A DNA stretch of 46,405 bases from DASWJQ01 sp036397095 (GTDB taxonomy: Bacteria; Chloroflexota; Anaerolineae; Anaerolineales; E44-bin32): assembly GCA_036397095.1 (NCBI GenBank), contig DASWJQ010000100.1, positions 1-46,405 of the forward strand, in the 5' to 3' direction. The notes under the pieces were generated by a model, which was given only the letters and a program-made list of their open reading frames with translations, was not told the DNA's origin and ran no database searches. The stretch's first letter is position 1; the number at the start of each line of letters is the position of its first letter. The translations under genes were made by a program, and so were the position numbers. Positions 24,477 to 31,205 of the stretch are shown piece after piece.

Positions 24477-25784
24477 ATGGATCGCAGTCGCCTGTATCCC
24501 ATCCTCTTGATCATTTTCACCAACATCCTGGGTGCCGGCGTGATCTTGCCGGTGCTGCCGTTGTATGCCGAGGGTGCGTTCGCCGGCACGGTATTCCAGA
24601 TCACCTTGTTGGCTGCCACCTTCTTTGGAGCCCAGTTCCTGGCGGCCCCGGTGCTGGGGCGGCTGTCGGACCGTCACGGACGCCGGCCGCTGCTGCTGCT
24701 GAGCCAGGTTGGCACTGTCGCCGCCTTCGTCCTGTTCATTTTTGCCGCACCGCTGGGGCGGGCGATCGACGCATTGGACCTTTCGCTTCCTTTGACTGGC
24801 GGGATGCTCATGCTGTTCCTCGCCCGTGGGCTGGACGGGATTACCGGCGGCAACATCACCATCGCCCAGGCTTACGTCACCGACGTCACGCAAGACGGCG
24901 ACCGCGCCCAGGGCCTCGGCTACCTGCAAGGCGCCTTCGGATTGGGTTTTGTGTTCGGGCCCGCCTTTGGTGGGGTGCTGCGGACGATTGGTCCGGTGAT
25001 GCCCTTCATCGGCGCCGCGCTGATCACAACCGGCACCCTGTTGCTGACCTTCTTCACGCTGGAGGAGTCACTGCCCGAGGAAGAGCGGACCGCGAGTCAG
25101 CGGAGGCGGCGGAGCCTGCCTTCCCCCCGGCTGCTGCTGGAGAAACCAGTCCTGAGCCTGATCTTGGCCATCGGTTTTACCGCCTCACTCGGCTTCTCTT
25201 CGCTGCCGGCGACTTTCGCCCTGTATGCCAGCCGTGTCTTGTTTGGCAGCAGTTTGGGTCCCGAGAGCGTCCAGCTCTATATTGGCCTGATGCTCGGGTT
25301 TATGGGGCTGATGATGGTGATCACCCAGATCGCCCTGCTGCGCCCGCTGGTCACCCGTCTTGGCGAGCGGCGCTTGTTGATCGTAGGTGAACTGGCGTTG
25401 ATCGCCGCATTTCTTGGGTTGGGTTTTGCCAGTGTGCCGCTGGTCGCCACCGGTTTGCTGGCCTTCTTTGCCTTCGGTCAGGGGGTCAGCGAACCCAATC
25501 TCCAGTCGTTGGTGTCAAGGCTGGGCGAGCGGCATGAAAGGGGCCAACTGCTGGGCTTCTACCAATCGTCCCGCAGTCTGGCCTTGATCATTGGACCAAT
25601 TGTTGCCGGCTGGATCTTCGAGCGGATTTCGGCGCGCGCCGTGTATTGGGGCGGCGGCGGTTTAATGGCAGTCGCCCTGCTGTTTGCGCTGCTTCTGCTG
25701 CGGCAGCCATTGCCTGAAGCGGGCGCCAGGCAGGTTGCAGTGCCCGGCCCGGTCGAGGCGGAGGCACCACCGCCGGCCGGTTAG
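24477..25784 (+). CDS. MFS transporter, multidrug/tetracycline-efflux type
   Basis: 435 residues with 12 predicted helices in two halves and a central basic loop (about 200-215, EERTASQRRRRSLPSPR). Motif A of drug:proton antiporters is present between helices 2 and 3 (GRLSDRHGRRPLLLL). The N-terminal IFTNILGAGVILPVLPLYA is characteristic of TetA-like/DHA1 exporters. ATG 24477 follows a TTG codon in frame; AGGAAGG lies 11 nt upstream. The stop overlaps the convergent small membrane-protein gene by 4 bp. The substrate is not evident. It may instead export a metabolite. Confidence 0.85.
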   Translation: MDRSRLYPILLIIFTNILGAGVILPVLPLYAEGAFAGTVFQITLLAATFFGAQFLAAPVLGRLSDRHGRRPLLLLSQVGTVAAFVLFIFAAPLGRAIDALDLSLPLTGGMLMLFLARGLDGITGGNITIAQAYVTDVTQDGDRAQGLGYLQGAFGLGFVFGPAFGGVLRTIGPVMPFIGAALITTGTLLLTFFTLEESLPEEERTASQRRRRSLPSPRLLLEKPVLSLILAIGFTASLGFSSLPATFALYASRVLFGSSLGPESVQLYIGLMLGFMGLMMVITQIALLRPLVTRLGERRLLIVGELALIAAFLGLGFASVPLVATGLLAFFAFGQGVSEPNLQSLVSRLGERHERGQLLGFYQSSRSLALIIGPIVAGWIFERISARAVYWGGGGLMAVALLFALLLLRQPLPEAGARQVAVPGPVEAEAPPPAG

Positions 25785-26143
25785 GTCTTGGTGTTGGGTG
25801 TTTGCTCGGCCTCGTGTGTCGGTTCGGCCGCGGGTCGATCGACGAACAAGCGCACCACGGAGACAATCGCCAGCACAACCAGAGCAAGGGTTGCCAGGCC
25901 CAGGATCGGGTTGAGCCCGCTCGGTCGAGCCATGGCAAGACCGAACATTGGGCCGGGATGGTTCTCCTGGAACCACTCCCCGCGTTGGTGCATCGGAAAG
26001 CCGGATTCCTGGCGGAAGCCTGGCCCGGAGCGAGAGGCGGCGTTGCGGACGCCCAACTGATACAGGCCGAAGCCGGCGATTACGAGTGCACCAATCACCA
26101 ACAGTGCCAACAAGCCATAGGCAAATGCTCGTCGCCCAGTCAT
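25781..26143 (-). CDS. Small two-helix membrane protein
   Basis: 120 residues: helix 1 at about 8-30 (AYGLLALLVIGALVIAGFGL), an extracytoplasmic loop of about 45 residues rich in Gly, Met, His and Pro (FPMHQRGEWFQENHPGPMFG), helix 2 at about 78-100, and a short acidic tail. ATG 26143 has AGGAGAG at good spacing. The His/Met-rich loop could bind a metal, but this is only a composition argument. I do not recognise a family. The gene overlaps the convergent MFS gene by 4 bp. Its upstream side is a repeat-filled spacer. Confidence 0.65.
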   Translation of the reverse strand: MTGRRAFAYGLLALLVIGALVIAGFGLYQLGVRNAASRSGPGFRQESGFPMHQRGEWFQENHPGPMFGLAMARPSGLNPILGLATLALVVLAIVSVVRLFVDRPAAEPTHEAEQTPNTKT

Positions 26144-26252
26144 CGAACTCTCCTTCTGTCAACGGACGCCTCGGACAAGGCCGGCACGGCCTCGCCATTG
26201 GATTGCAGGGTAGCCGGCGCGCGTGAGGACTGCGTTGAGAAGTGATGTAGGA

Positions 26253-26470
26253 AGTGTGAAGGATATAGGGATTGGGGAATGGGGATTGGGGATGGGGGAT
26301 TGGGTGATAGGTGAAATGTGATACGTGATACGAAATTCGGGACTTGCGATTAGGGATTGGGGAACGGGCGCTGGCCCCTCAATATTCGGATCTGACTGCT
26401 GACCGCTGAGAGCTGATGGCTGACAGCTGACAGCCCGACAATCGTTGCTAGGAGCTCGGCGCCTGGTGCC
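26253..26470. repeat. Degenerate intergenic repeat tract with G-quadruplex motif, locus 2
   Basis: Four repeat styles follow one another: a G-run tract (26268-26304), a TGATA(C/G)(G) tract (26305-26332), a second short GGGATTGGGGA (26353-26363), then GCTGACxGCTGA words (26392-26434) and AGCTCGGCGCCTGGTGCC (26453-26470), which match locus 1. The G-run part, GGGG-AAT-GGGG-ATT-GGGG-AT-GGGGG (26274-26298), is a canonical G-quadruplex motif on the plus strand. The tract runs up to the stop codon of the next minus-strand gene. The rest of spacer 26144-26252 holds only the upstream site of the small membrane-protein gene. Confidence 0.75.
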
Positions 26471-27613
26471 CTACTCCTCCCCCAGCTTCAAGTGTGCATC
26501 GAAGAAGTTAATCGACCGCTGCATCGCCAGCGAGAAAGATTGCGACAGGTTGTGATCGTCACCGTCGTACTCGTACAGCTCGACCTCGCCGCCGATCTCC
26601 CGGATTTCAACCGCCAGGTTGCGGGAGAACAAGAAGGGGACCGAGCTGTCGCCTGTGCCGTGGTGCAGTTGGAGCGGGCCGGATAGGTCCGCCAGGTAGG
26701 CATTGGCCGATATCGAGTTCCAGAAAGATGGGTTGTCCTCGGGTGAGCCATAGGTCGCCATCAACAAGCCGCGCCAGCTGCCCGCTCGCGGCGTTGAGGC
26801 TGGGCCCAAAGTGGAGGATGAGCGGCGCCAATTGGTGAGCAGGTCGGGATAGGAGGCCACGACGCCTGCCCAGATCACGCCGGCACGGATGTCTGGATTG
26901 ACCACCATTGCCCGCAGCGTGATGTAGCCGCCCATCGAGTGCCCCCACAGCCCGACGCGATTGGGATCGACGAGCGGGTCCCGCTGGACCGCGCCGAACG
27001 CGTTGAGCACATCAACCGTGTAGTCCGGATTGGAATAGGCGCCGCGGGCCAGCCCTTCCGAGTCGCCGTGCCCCCGGTAGTCGGGGCGGAAGACAACATA
27101 GCCATGGCGGGCAAAGGCGTCAACGTAGGCGATGTAGCGCTCGGTGGTGCGGTAGCTATCCGGCGGGATGAAGCCATGGTTGAAAACGATCGCCGGGTAG
27201 CCGTTGGCCGGAGTCTGGGCATAGGGAACGGTCAACAGGGCGTAGATCTTGAGGCCTTCGGATGGATAGGAGGCCAAATAGCGGAAGTAGTTGGCGCCCG
27301 GCTCGAGGGTCTGTTCGATCGTGATCGGCCCAGCGGTGAAGGACTGGCTGCGCAGCCAGTCGAGCGTCAGGGGGTGTGGGGTGGGGGTCGGCGTTAGGCT
27401 GGGGGTTGGGCTGGCAGTCGGTGTCGGGCTTGTGGCTGGCGTCGGCAGCGCCGACGTTTGGCCTGGCGTCACAACCGTTAGGGGTGCCATCGCCGGTGCG
27501 CAACCGCCCAAGGCCAGGGTCAATCCAAGCAAGGCCCACAAGATTGGGGGCCGGCGGCACTGCCGCCGGCGGAGATCCTGTGGAGTGCTGTCGTGCGCCG
27601 ACGCGGCCTTCAT
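26471..27613 (-). CDS. Lipoprotein alpha/beta-hydrolase (acyl-peptidase/dienelactone-hydrolase-like)
   Basis: 380 residues. A long basic N-region precedes a hydrophobic stretch and lipobox LALGGC (C38), so the enzyme is probably a surface lipoprotein. Residues 48-80 are a Pro/Thr linker (SPTPTASPTPSLTPTPTP). The rest is an alpha/beta-hydrolase of the S9/dienelactone type: VFNHGFIPPDSY, PDYRGHGDSEG, nucleophile elbow GLWGHSMGG (S226), acid in HHGTGDSSVP (D322) and His in YDGDDHNLS (H354). The triad is intact. It likely cleaves esters or peptides outside the cell; substrate unknown. It starts at ATG 27613 after GGTGGGTGAAAACC. No partner gene is obvious. Confidence 0.85.
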   Translation of the reverse strand: MKAASAHDSTPQDLRRRQCRRPPILWALLGLTLALGGCAPAMAPLTVVTPGQTSALPTPATSPTPTASPTPSLTPTPTPHPLTLDWLRSQSFTAGPITIEQTLEPGANYFRYLASYPSEGLKIYALLTVPYAQTPANGYPAIVFNHGFIPPDSYRTTERYIAYVDAFARHGYVVFRPDYRGHGDSEGLARGAYSNPDYTVDVLNAFGAVQRDPLVDPNRVGLWGHSMGGYITLRAMVVNPDIRAGVIWAGVVASYPDLLTNWRRSSSTLGPASTPRAGSWRGLLMATYGSPEDNPSFWNSISANAYLADLSGPLQLHHGTGDSSVPFLFSRNLAVEIREIGGEVELYEYDGDDHNLSQSFSLAMQRSINFFDAHLKLGEE

Positions 27614-27723
27614 CGGTTTTCACCCACCATCTCAAGAACCCACCCAACTGATTCTTTCAAGGCCATCAGACTGACAGTAGCTACGTCGCCAAACGCCCGG
27701 CTGGATCTCCCGCAGTCCTGGAG

Positions 27724-28296
27724 TCAGGCGGCCGGCTTGTCGGCCACAACGTACAGCGTGTGATTCTCAGCCCGAACCTCGACCTGTGCCCCGAGCCGGC
27801 GCAGGTCAGCTGCCATCCGATCGCCGGAGGCAAAATGGCTGCGCATCAGGGCCAGCTTTTCGATCAGCGCAACGATCCTGACGGCCAACCGCCGAATATC
27901 CGGTTCTTCAATGACCAGCCGTCCTCCTGGAGCCAATGTGCGCCACAGTTCGGCCAGGCTGCGCTCCTGATCGGCCAGGTGATGATAGGCATCGACCAGG
28001 GTGATGCGAGCCAAGCTGCCGTTGGCCACTGGCAGCCGCTCGGTCGTCCCAGCCACCGCCAAGCAGCAGCCTTTGGACAGCGCCTGGCGCAGCATCGGGG
28101 TGGAGGCGTCCAACACGATTACGCCGCCGACAGATCCAGCCAGGCGCTCGGCCATGCGGCCGGTCCCGCCGGCTGCATCTAGCAGCCATCCCTCCGTTGG
28201 CAGGTTCAGGTGCAGCCCAAGACTCGGCTCGCTGTCGACGCGGATCAGCCGATCGTACAGCGGGGCTAGCAGGTCAAAATGGTCGGGCAAGGGCAT
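27724..28296 (-). CDS. Class I SAM-dependent methyltransferase
   Basis: 190 residues, UbiE/Methyltransf_11-like. It begins PDHFDLLAPLYDRLIR, has motif I LLDAAGGTGRMAERL (the Gly-rich SAM loop), an acidic residue at the end of strand 2 (VIVLDAS), and the motif AYHHLADQERSLAELWRTLAPGG in two parts typical of this family. It ends soon after a VEVRAENHTLYVVADKPAA strand. ATG 28296 is preferred to an upstream in-frame start (28365), since the latter would overlap the divergent gene's promoter. TAGACT (28309-28304, minus) lies 7 nt before the ATG with no ribosome site between, so the mRNA may be leaderless. Substrate unknown. Confidence 0.8.
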   Translation of the reverse strand: MPLPDHFDLLAPLYDRLIRVDSEPSLGLHLNLPTEGWLLDAAGGTGRMAERLAGSVGGVIVLDASTPMLRQALSKGCCLAVAGTTERLPVANGSLARITLVDAYHHLADQERSLAELWRTLAPGGRLVIEEPDIRRLAVRIVALIEKLALMRSHFASGDRMAADLRRLGAQVEVRAENHTLYVVADKPAA

Positions 28297-28359
28297 ACCG
28301 GCCAGTCTACACGATTCGGCCGTTGGGCCCTGCTGATCCCTATCGAAGGCTAAGGACTC

Positions 28360-28392
28360 CTTCACAACTTCTTCACGCTGCGCAACTATCCT
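28360..28392 (+). promoter_or_regulatory. PhoB-box-like direct repeat and -10 before the small exported protein
   Basis: CTTCAC (28360-28365), 5 nt, CTTCAC (28371-28376), 10 nt, then TATCCT (28387-28392). The two hexamers are 11 bp apart (one helical turn) and replace a normal -35, the arrangement bound by OmpR/PhoB-family regulators. An element with the same spacing lies before the regulator gene at 29096. Confidence 0.65.
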
Positions 28393-28436
28393 GCTGGCGA
28401 ATTGGACCGGTAGCGATAGCTAGCAAGGAGCAAATG

Positions 28437-28940
28437 ATGAACACATGGATCAAGGGTTTGGTAGTGCTGGCGCTGGTGGCGGCCATCGGAGTGCTCGGGG
28501 TCGGCGCTGTTTCGGCCCAGGGCGACGAGCCGCCGGTGGGCCCGTGGGGGCCGATGTATGCCGGCGATGGGCCGGGGCTGCTGGCAGCCTACGACGACAT
28601 CATGCACCAGGCACTGGCCGACGCACTCGGGATCAGCTTGGCTGAGTTCGAGGCCGCTCGCGACGACGGCATCCGCCTGCCGGAGTTGGCGGAAGCCAAC
28701 GATGTTGAACTGGAAGAGCTATGGAAGGTGATGGACGAGGCACGCACCGAGGCCATCGAGCAAGCCTTGGCGGACGGCGCCATTACCGAGGAACAGGCGG
28801 AATGGTTGGCCGAGCGCGGGACGGGCATGCGTTTTGGTGGGATTGGGCGTGGTGCCTGTGACGGCAGCGGTCCGTTGGGCGAGGGGCCAGTCGGGCCCCG
28901 TGGCGGTCGTGGGCCAGGCCGCGGCGCTTCGACAGGCTAA
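28437..28940 (+). CDS. Small exported protein upstream of the two-component system
   Basis: 167 residues. Signal peptide (hydrophobic 6-22, probable cleavage after AVSA). The mature part is helical and acidic, with a paired arrangement LADALGISLAEFEAARDDG ... IEQALADGAITEEQAEWLAE. Similar helix pairs occur in small exported Firmicutes/Chloroflexota proteins of unknown function. It ends in a Gly/Pro/Arg-rich tail. ATG 28437 has AAGGAG 6 nt upstream; ATG 28434 is too close to it. Its promoter has a regulator-type direct repeat identical in layout to that of the adjacent response regulator, so it is probably a target of that system, perhaps a periplasmic accessory or feedback protein. A strong terminator follows. 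Confidence 0.8.
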   Translation: MNTWIKGLVVLALVAAIGVLGVGAVSAQGDEPPVGPWGPMYAGDGPGLLAAYDDIMHQALADALGISLAEFEAARDDGIRLPELAEANDVELEELWKVMDEARTEAIEQALADGAITEEQAEWLAERGTGMRFGGIGRGACDGSGPLGEGPVGPRGGRGPGRGASTG

Positions 28941-28973
28941 GCCAGGGCCGTCGAGGCTCGAATCGTTTCGCCA

Positions 28974-29008
28974 GAAGCAGGGCTGGCCCGGCCAGCCCTG
29001 CTTCGCTT
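28974..29008 (+). terminator. Intrinsic terminator after the small exported protein
   Basis: GAAGCAGGGCTGGC (28974-28987) and GCCAGCCCTGCTTC (28991-29004) form a perfect 14-bp stem with a 3-nt loop, followed by GCTTTTCC. It lies 33 nt past the stop at 28940. Confidence 0.85.
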
Positions 29009-29031
29009 TTCCTTCCACCCAAAGAACTCGT

Positions 29032-29064
29032 CTTCATAGGGTCTTCACAATTGTGGGGTATGCT
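29032..29064 (+). promoter_or_regulatory. PhoB-box-like direct repeat and -10 before the response regulator
   Basis: CTTCAT (29032-29037), 5 nt, CTTCAC (29043-29048), 10 nt, then TATGCT (29059-29064). Period, spacing to the -10 and sequence match the element at 28360-28392, implying autoregulation by the encoded OmpR-type regulator. Confidence 0.65.
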
Positions 29065-29095
29065 CGGCCCAGTCGAACTTACATGAAGGGTGCCG

Positions 29096-29785
29096 ATGTC
29101 AAAGACAGTCATGGTGGTTGACGACGAGGAGCGTCTGGTTCGGTTGGTCTCGACATACCTTGAGCAGGAAGGTTTCCGCGTCGTGGGCGCCCGCGATGGG
29201 CGCGAGGCCTTGTTCGCCGCCCGCCAGGAGAAACCCGATCTGATCATCCTCGACGTGATGATGCCCGAAATGGACGGGCCCGAGTTCCTGCGCCTGCATC
29301 GCAAAGAGCGAGAGACACCGGTGATCCTGCTTACGGCACGAGTTGAGGAGACTGACCGGGTGCTCGGACTTGAACTCGGCGCCGACGACTATGTCACCAA
29401 GCCCTTCAGCCCACGGGAGCTGACCGCCCGCGTGCGGGCAGTGTTGCGTCGCAGCGGACAGACCGCCCCGCGGGCCGAGGTGCTGCGGGCCAAGGACATC
29501 GTCGTGGACCGCGGCGCTCACAGTGTCCAGGTCGGCGATGACACAATCGACCTGACACCGTCCGAGTTCGATCTGCTGGCGGCGCTGATGGCCACGCCAG
29601 GGCGGGTCTACAGCCGGCTCGAATTGCTCGATCGCATTCAGGGGACCGCCTTCGAAGGCTACGAGCGCACCATCGACGTCCACATCAAGAATCTGCGTTC
29701 CAAGATCGAGCGCGATCCCAAACAACCAAGGTACGTAGAAACCGTGTACGGCGTCGGCTATCGCTTCGCCGCCGAGACGACCTGA
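29096..29785 (+). CDS. OmpR/PhoB-family response regulator
   Basis: 229 residues. REC domain (1-120) with D9-D10, phospho-acceptor D53 (LIILDVMMPEMDG), T80 (VILLTAR) and K102 (YVTKPFSP). Residues about 130-226 are a winged-helix DNA-binding domain ending in the usual GVGYRFA. It has the standard helix (TIDVHIKNLRSKIE) that contacts DNA. ATG 29096 has GAAGGG 5 nt upstream; the in-frame GTG 29090 overlaps that site. The gene overlaps the kinase start by 1 nt (TGATG), so the two are translationally coupled. It probably binds the CTTCAC direct repeats before itself and before the 28437 gene. Confidence 0.95.
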   Translation: MSKTVMVVDDEERLVRLVSTYLEQEGFRVVGARDGREALFAARQEKPDLIILDVMMPEMDGPEFLRLHRKERETPVILLTARVEETDRVLGLELGADDYVTKPFSPRELTARVRAVLRRSGQTAPRAEVLRAKDIVVDRGAHSVQVGDDTIDLTPSEFDLLAALMATPGRVYSRLELLDRIQGTAFEGYERTIDVHIKNLRSKIERDPKQPRYVETVYGVGYRFAAETT

Positions 29786-31188
29786 TGTCCCTGCGCTTCA
29801 AGTTCATCGTCAGCTACTTGGTCGTTGTCGTTGCCGGCATCCTGTTGGTCGTACTGCTGACCGGGCGGGCGACGGCCGACGCCTTTGGCCGCTACTTGGG
29901 CCGGCAGGAGGGCGAGGCCCTGGTGCCATTGCTGGCCGCCTACTATCTGGAAGCCGGATCGTGGGAGGCCGTCGGCCAAGCGTTTCCCGATCGCTGGTTG
30001 GGGCCCGGCATGATGTGGCAGCGAGGTCCTGGTGGCGGGCCCGGGCATGGCACTGGGGCCGGCCTGCCATCACCGGTAGCGCTGGCCAACGTGCAGGGTG
30101 TAATTGTGCGGCCCGGCGCCGGCTATGGCCCAGAGGAGATCGTGCCGGCCTCGGTTCTCCAAGCCGGCCTTCCGGTCGAGGTTGAAGGCCGGGTGGTCGG
30201 ACGGGTGCTGGTGGCCGACGTCGGGGCCGGCGACCTGCCAACGGCCGGCTTGGCGTTCCTGGCGTCCGTCAACCGGGCGGCTGTGCTCGCCGGGTTGGGA
30301 GCCGGTCTGGTGGCTGTCGTGCTCGGTGTGTTGATCGCCGGCAGCCTGACCCGCTCATTGCGCCAGCTGACAAACGCCACCGAAGCCGTCGCCGCCGGCG
30401 ATCTTGGCAGGCAAGTGGCTATCGATGGCCGGGACGAGGTCGGGCAGCTGGCCGCCTCCTTCAATCAGATGAGTACCGATCTGGCCAGAGCCTCCGAGGC
30501 CCGCCGCCAAATGACGGCCGATATCGCCCACGAACTGCGCACGCCGCTCAGTCTGATCGTCGGTCACGCCGAAGCCATGCTGGATGGGGTCCTGCCGTTG
30601 TCGGATGACCAACTGAGAGTTGTCCACGAGGAGGCCGTGCGCCTCGACCGAATCGTCGAGGATTTGCGCACCCTGTCGCTGGCGGAGGCCGGCGAGCTGG
30701 AGCTCATTGCGGGACCCGTCGAGCCGGTCGAATTGGCGCGCCGGGCGCTGGCTGCCCGCCAGTCCTCCGCTCGAGCCAAGCGGGTCGAGCTCGTGCTGGC
30801 CGCCGAGGACGCCGTGCCAAGTATCCAGGCGGACCCCGACCGGCTGCATCAGGTGTTGGCCAATTTGCTGGACAACGCGCTGCGGCATACGCCCGAGGGC
30901 GGAAGCATCACGCTCGGGGTGAGTTCGACCGGCCGAGGGCTCTCGATCAGCGTAGCTGACAGCGGGCCGGGCATCCCGCCAGGGGACTTGGACCGGGTCT
31001 TCGACCGCTTCTACCGCGCCGACCGAAGCCGGTCGCGTCAGCAGGGCGGCAGCGGCCTGGGACTGGCCATCGCCCGCTCAATCGTCGAGGCCCATGGCGG
31101 GAGGATCTGGGTGGAAAGTCCGCCGGGCTCAGGCGCCCGGTTCACCGTTCAACTGCCGCTTGAGACCGCCCCGGCGGGCGGCCACTGA
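29785..31188 (+). CDS. HAMP-domain sensor histidine kinase
   Basis: 467 residues. Membrane helix 1 (about 6-27), an extracytoplasmic sensor region (about 28-160) with a Gly-rich, Met/His-containing loop (GPGMMWQRGPGGGPGHG), helix 2 (about 164-186), HAMP (about 186-240), HisKA with phospho-His H249 (ADIAHELRTPLS), and HATPase with N box (VLANLLDNALRHTPEGG), VADSGPGIPP and SGLGLAIARSI. This is the BaeS/ResE-type layout. It is coupled to the regulator by a 1-nt overlap. The signal is not known; the position of an exported small protein under the same control suggests an envelope cue. The stop is 17 bp from the convergent pckA stop. Confidence 0.95.
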   Translation: MSLRFKFIVSYLVVVVAGILLVVLLTGRATADAFGRYLGRQEGEALVPLLAAYYLEAGSWEAVGQAFPDRWLGPGMMWQRGPGGGPGHGTGAGLPSPVALANVQGVIVRPGAGYGPEEIVPASVLQAGLPVEVEGRVVGRVLVADVGAGDLPTAGLAFLASVNRAAVLAGLGAGLVAVVLGVLIAGSLTRSLRQLTNATEAVAAGDLGRQVAIDGRDEVGQLAASFNQMSTDLARASEARRQMTADIAHELRTPLSLIVGHAEAMLDGVLPLSDDQLRVVHEEAVRLDRIVEDLRTLSLAEAGELELIAGPVEPVELARRALAARQSSARAKRVELVLAAEDAVPSIQADPDRLHQVLANLLDNALRHTPEGGSITLGVSSTGRGLSISVADSGPGIPPGDLDRVFDRFYRADRSRSRQQGGSGLGLAIARSIVEAHGGRIWVESPPGSGARFTVQLPLETAPAGGH

Positions 31189-31205
31189 ATTTCTCCGGAT
31201 TTCGG

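Noticed and set aside
27360..27470. Repetitive GT-rich DNA, considered as a CRISPR or satellite array
   Set aside because: It is the Pro/Thr linker of the lipoprotein hydrolase; no spacer-repeat organisation. No CRISPR array or cas gene was seen anywhere in the window.
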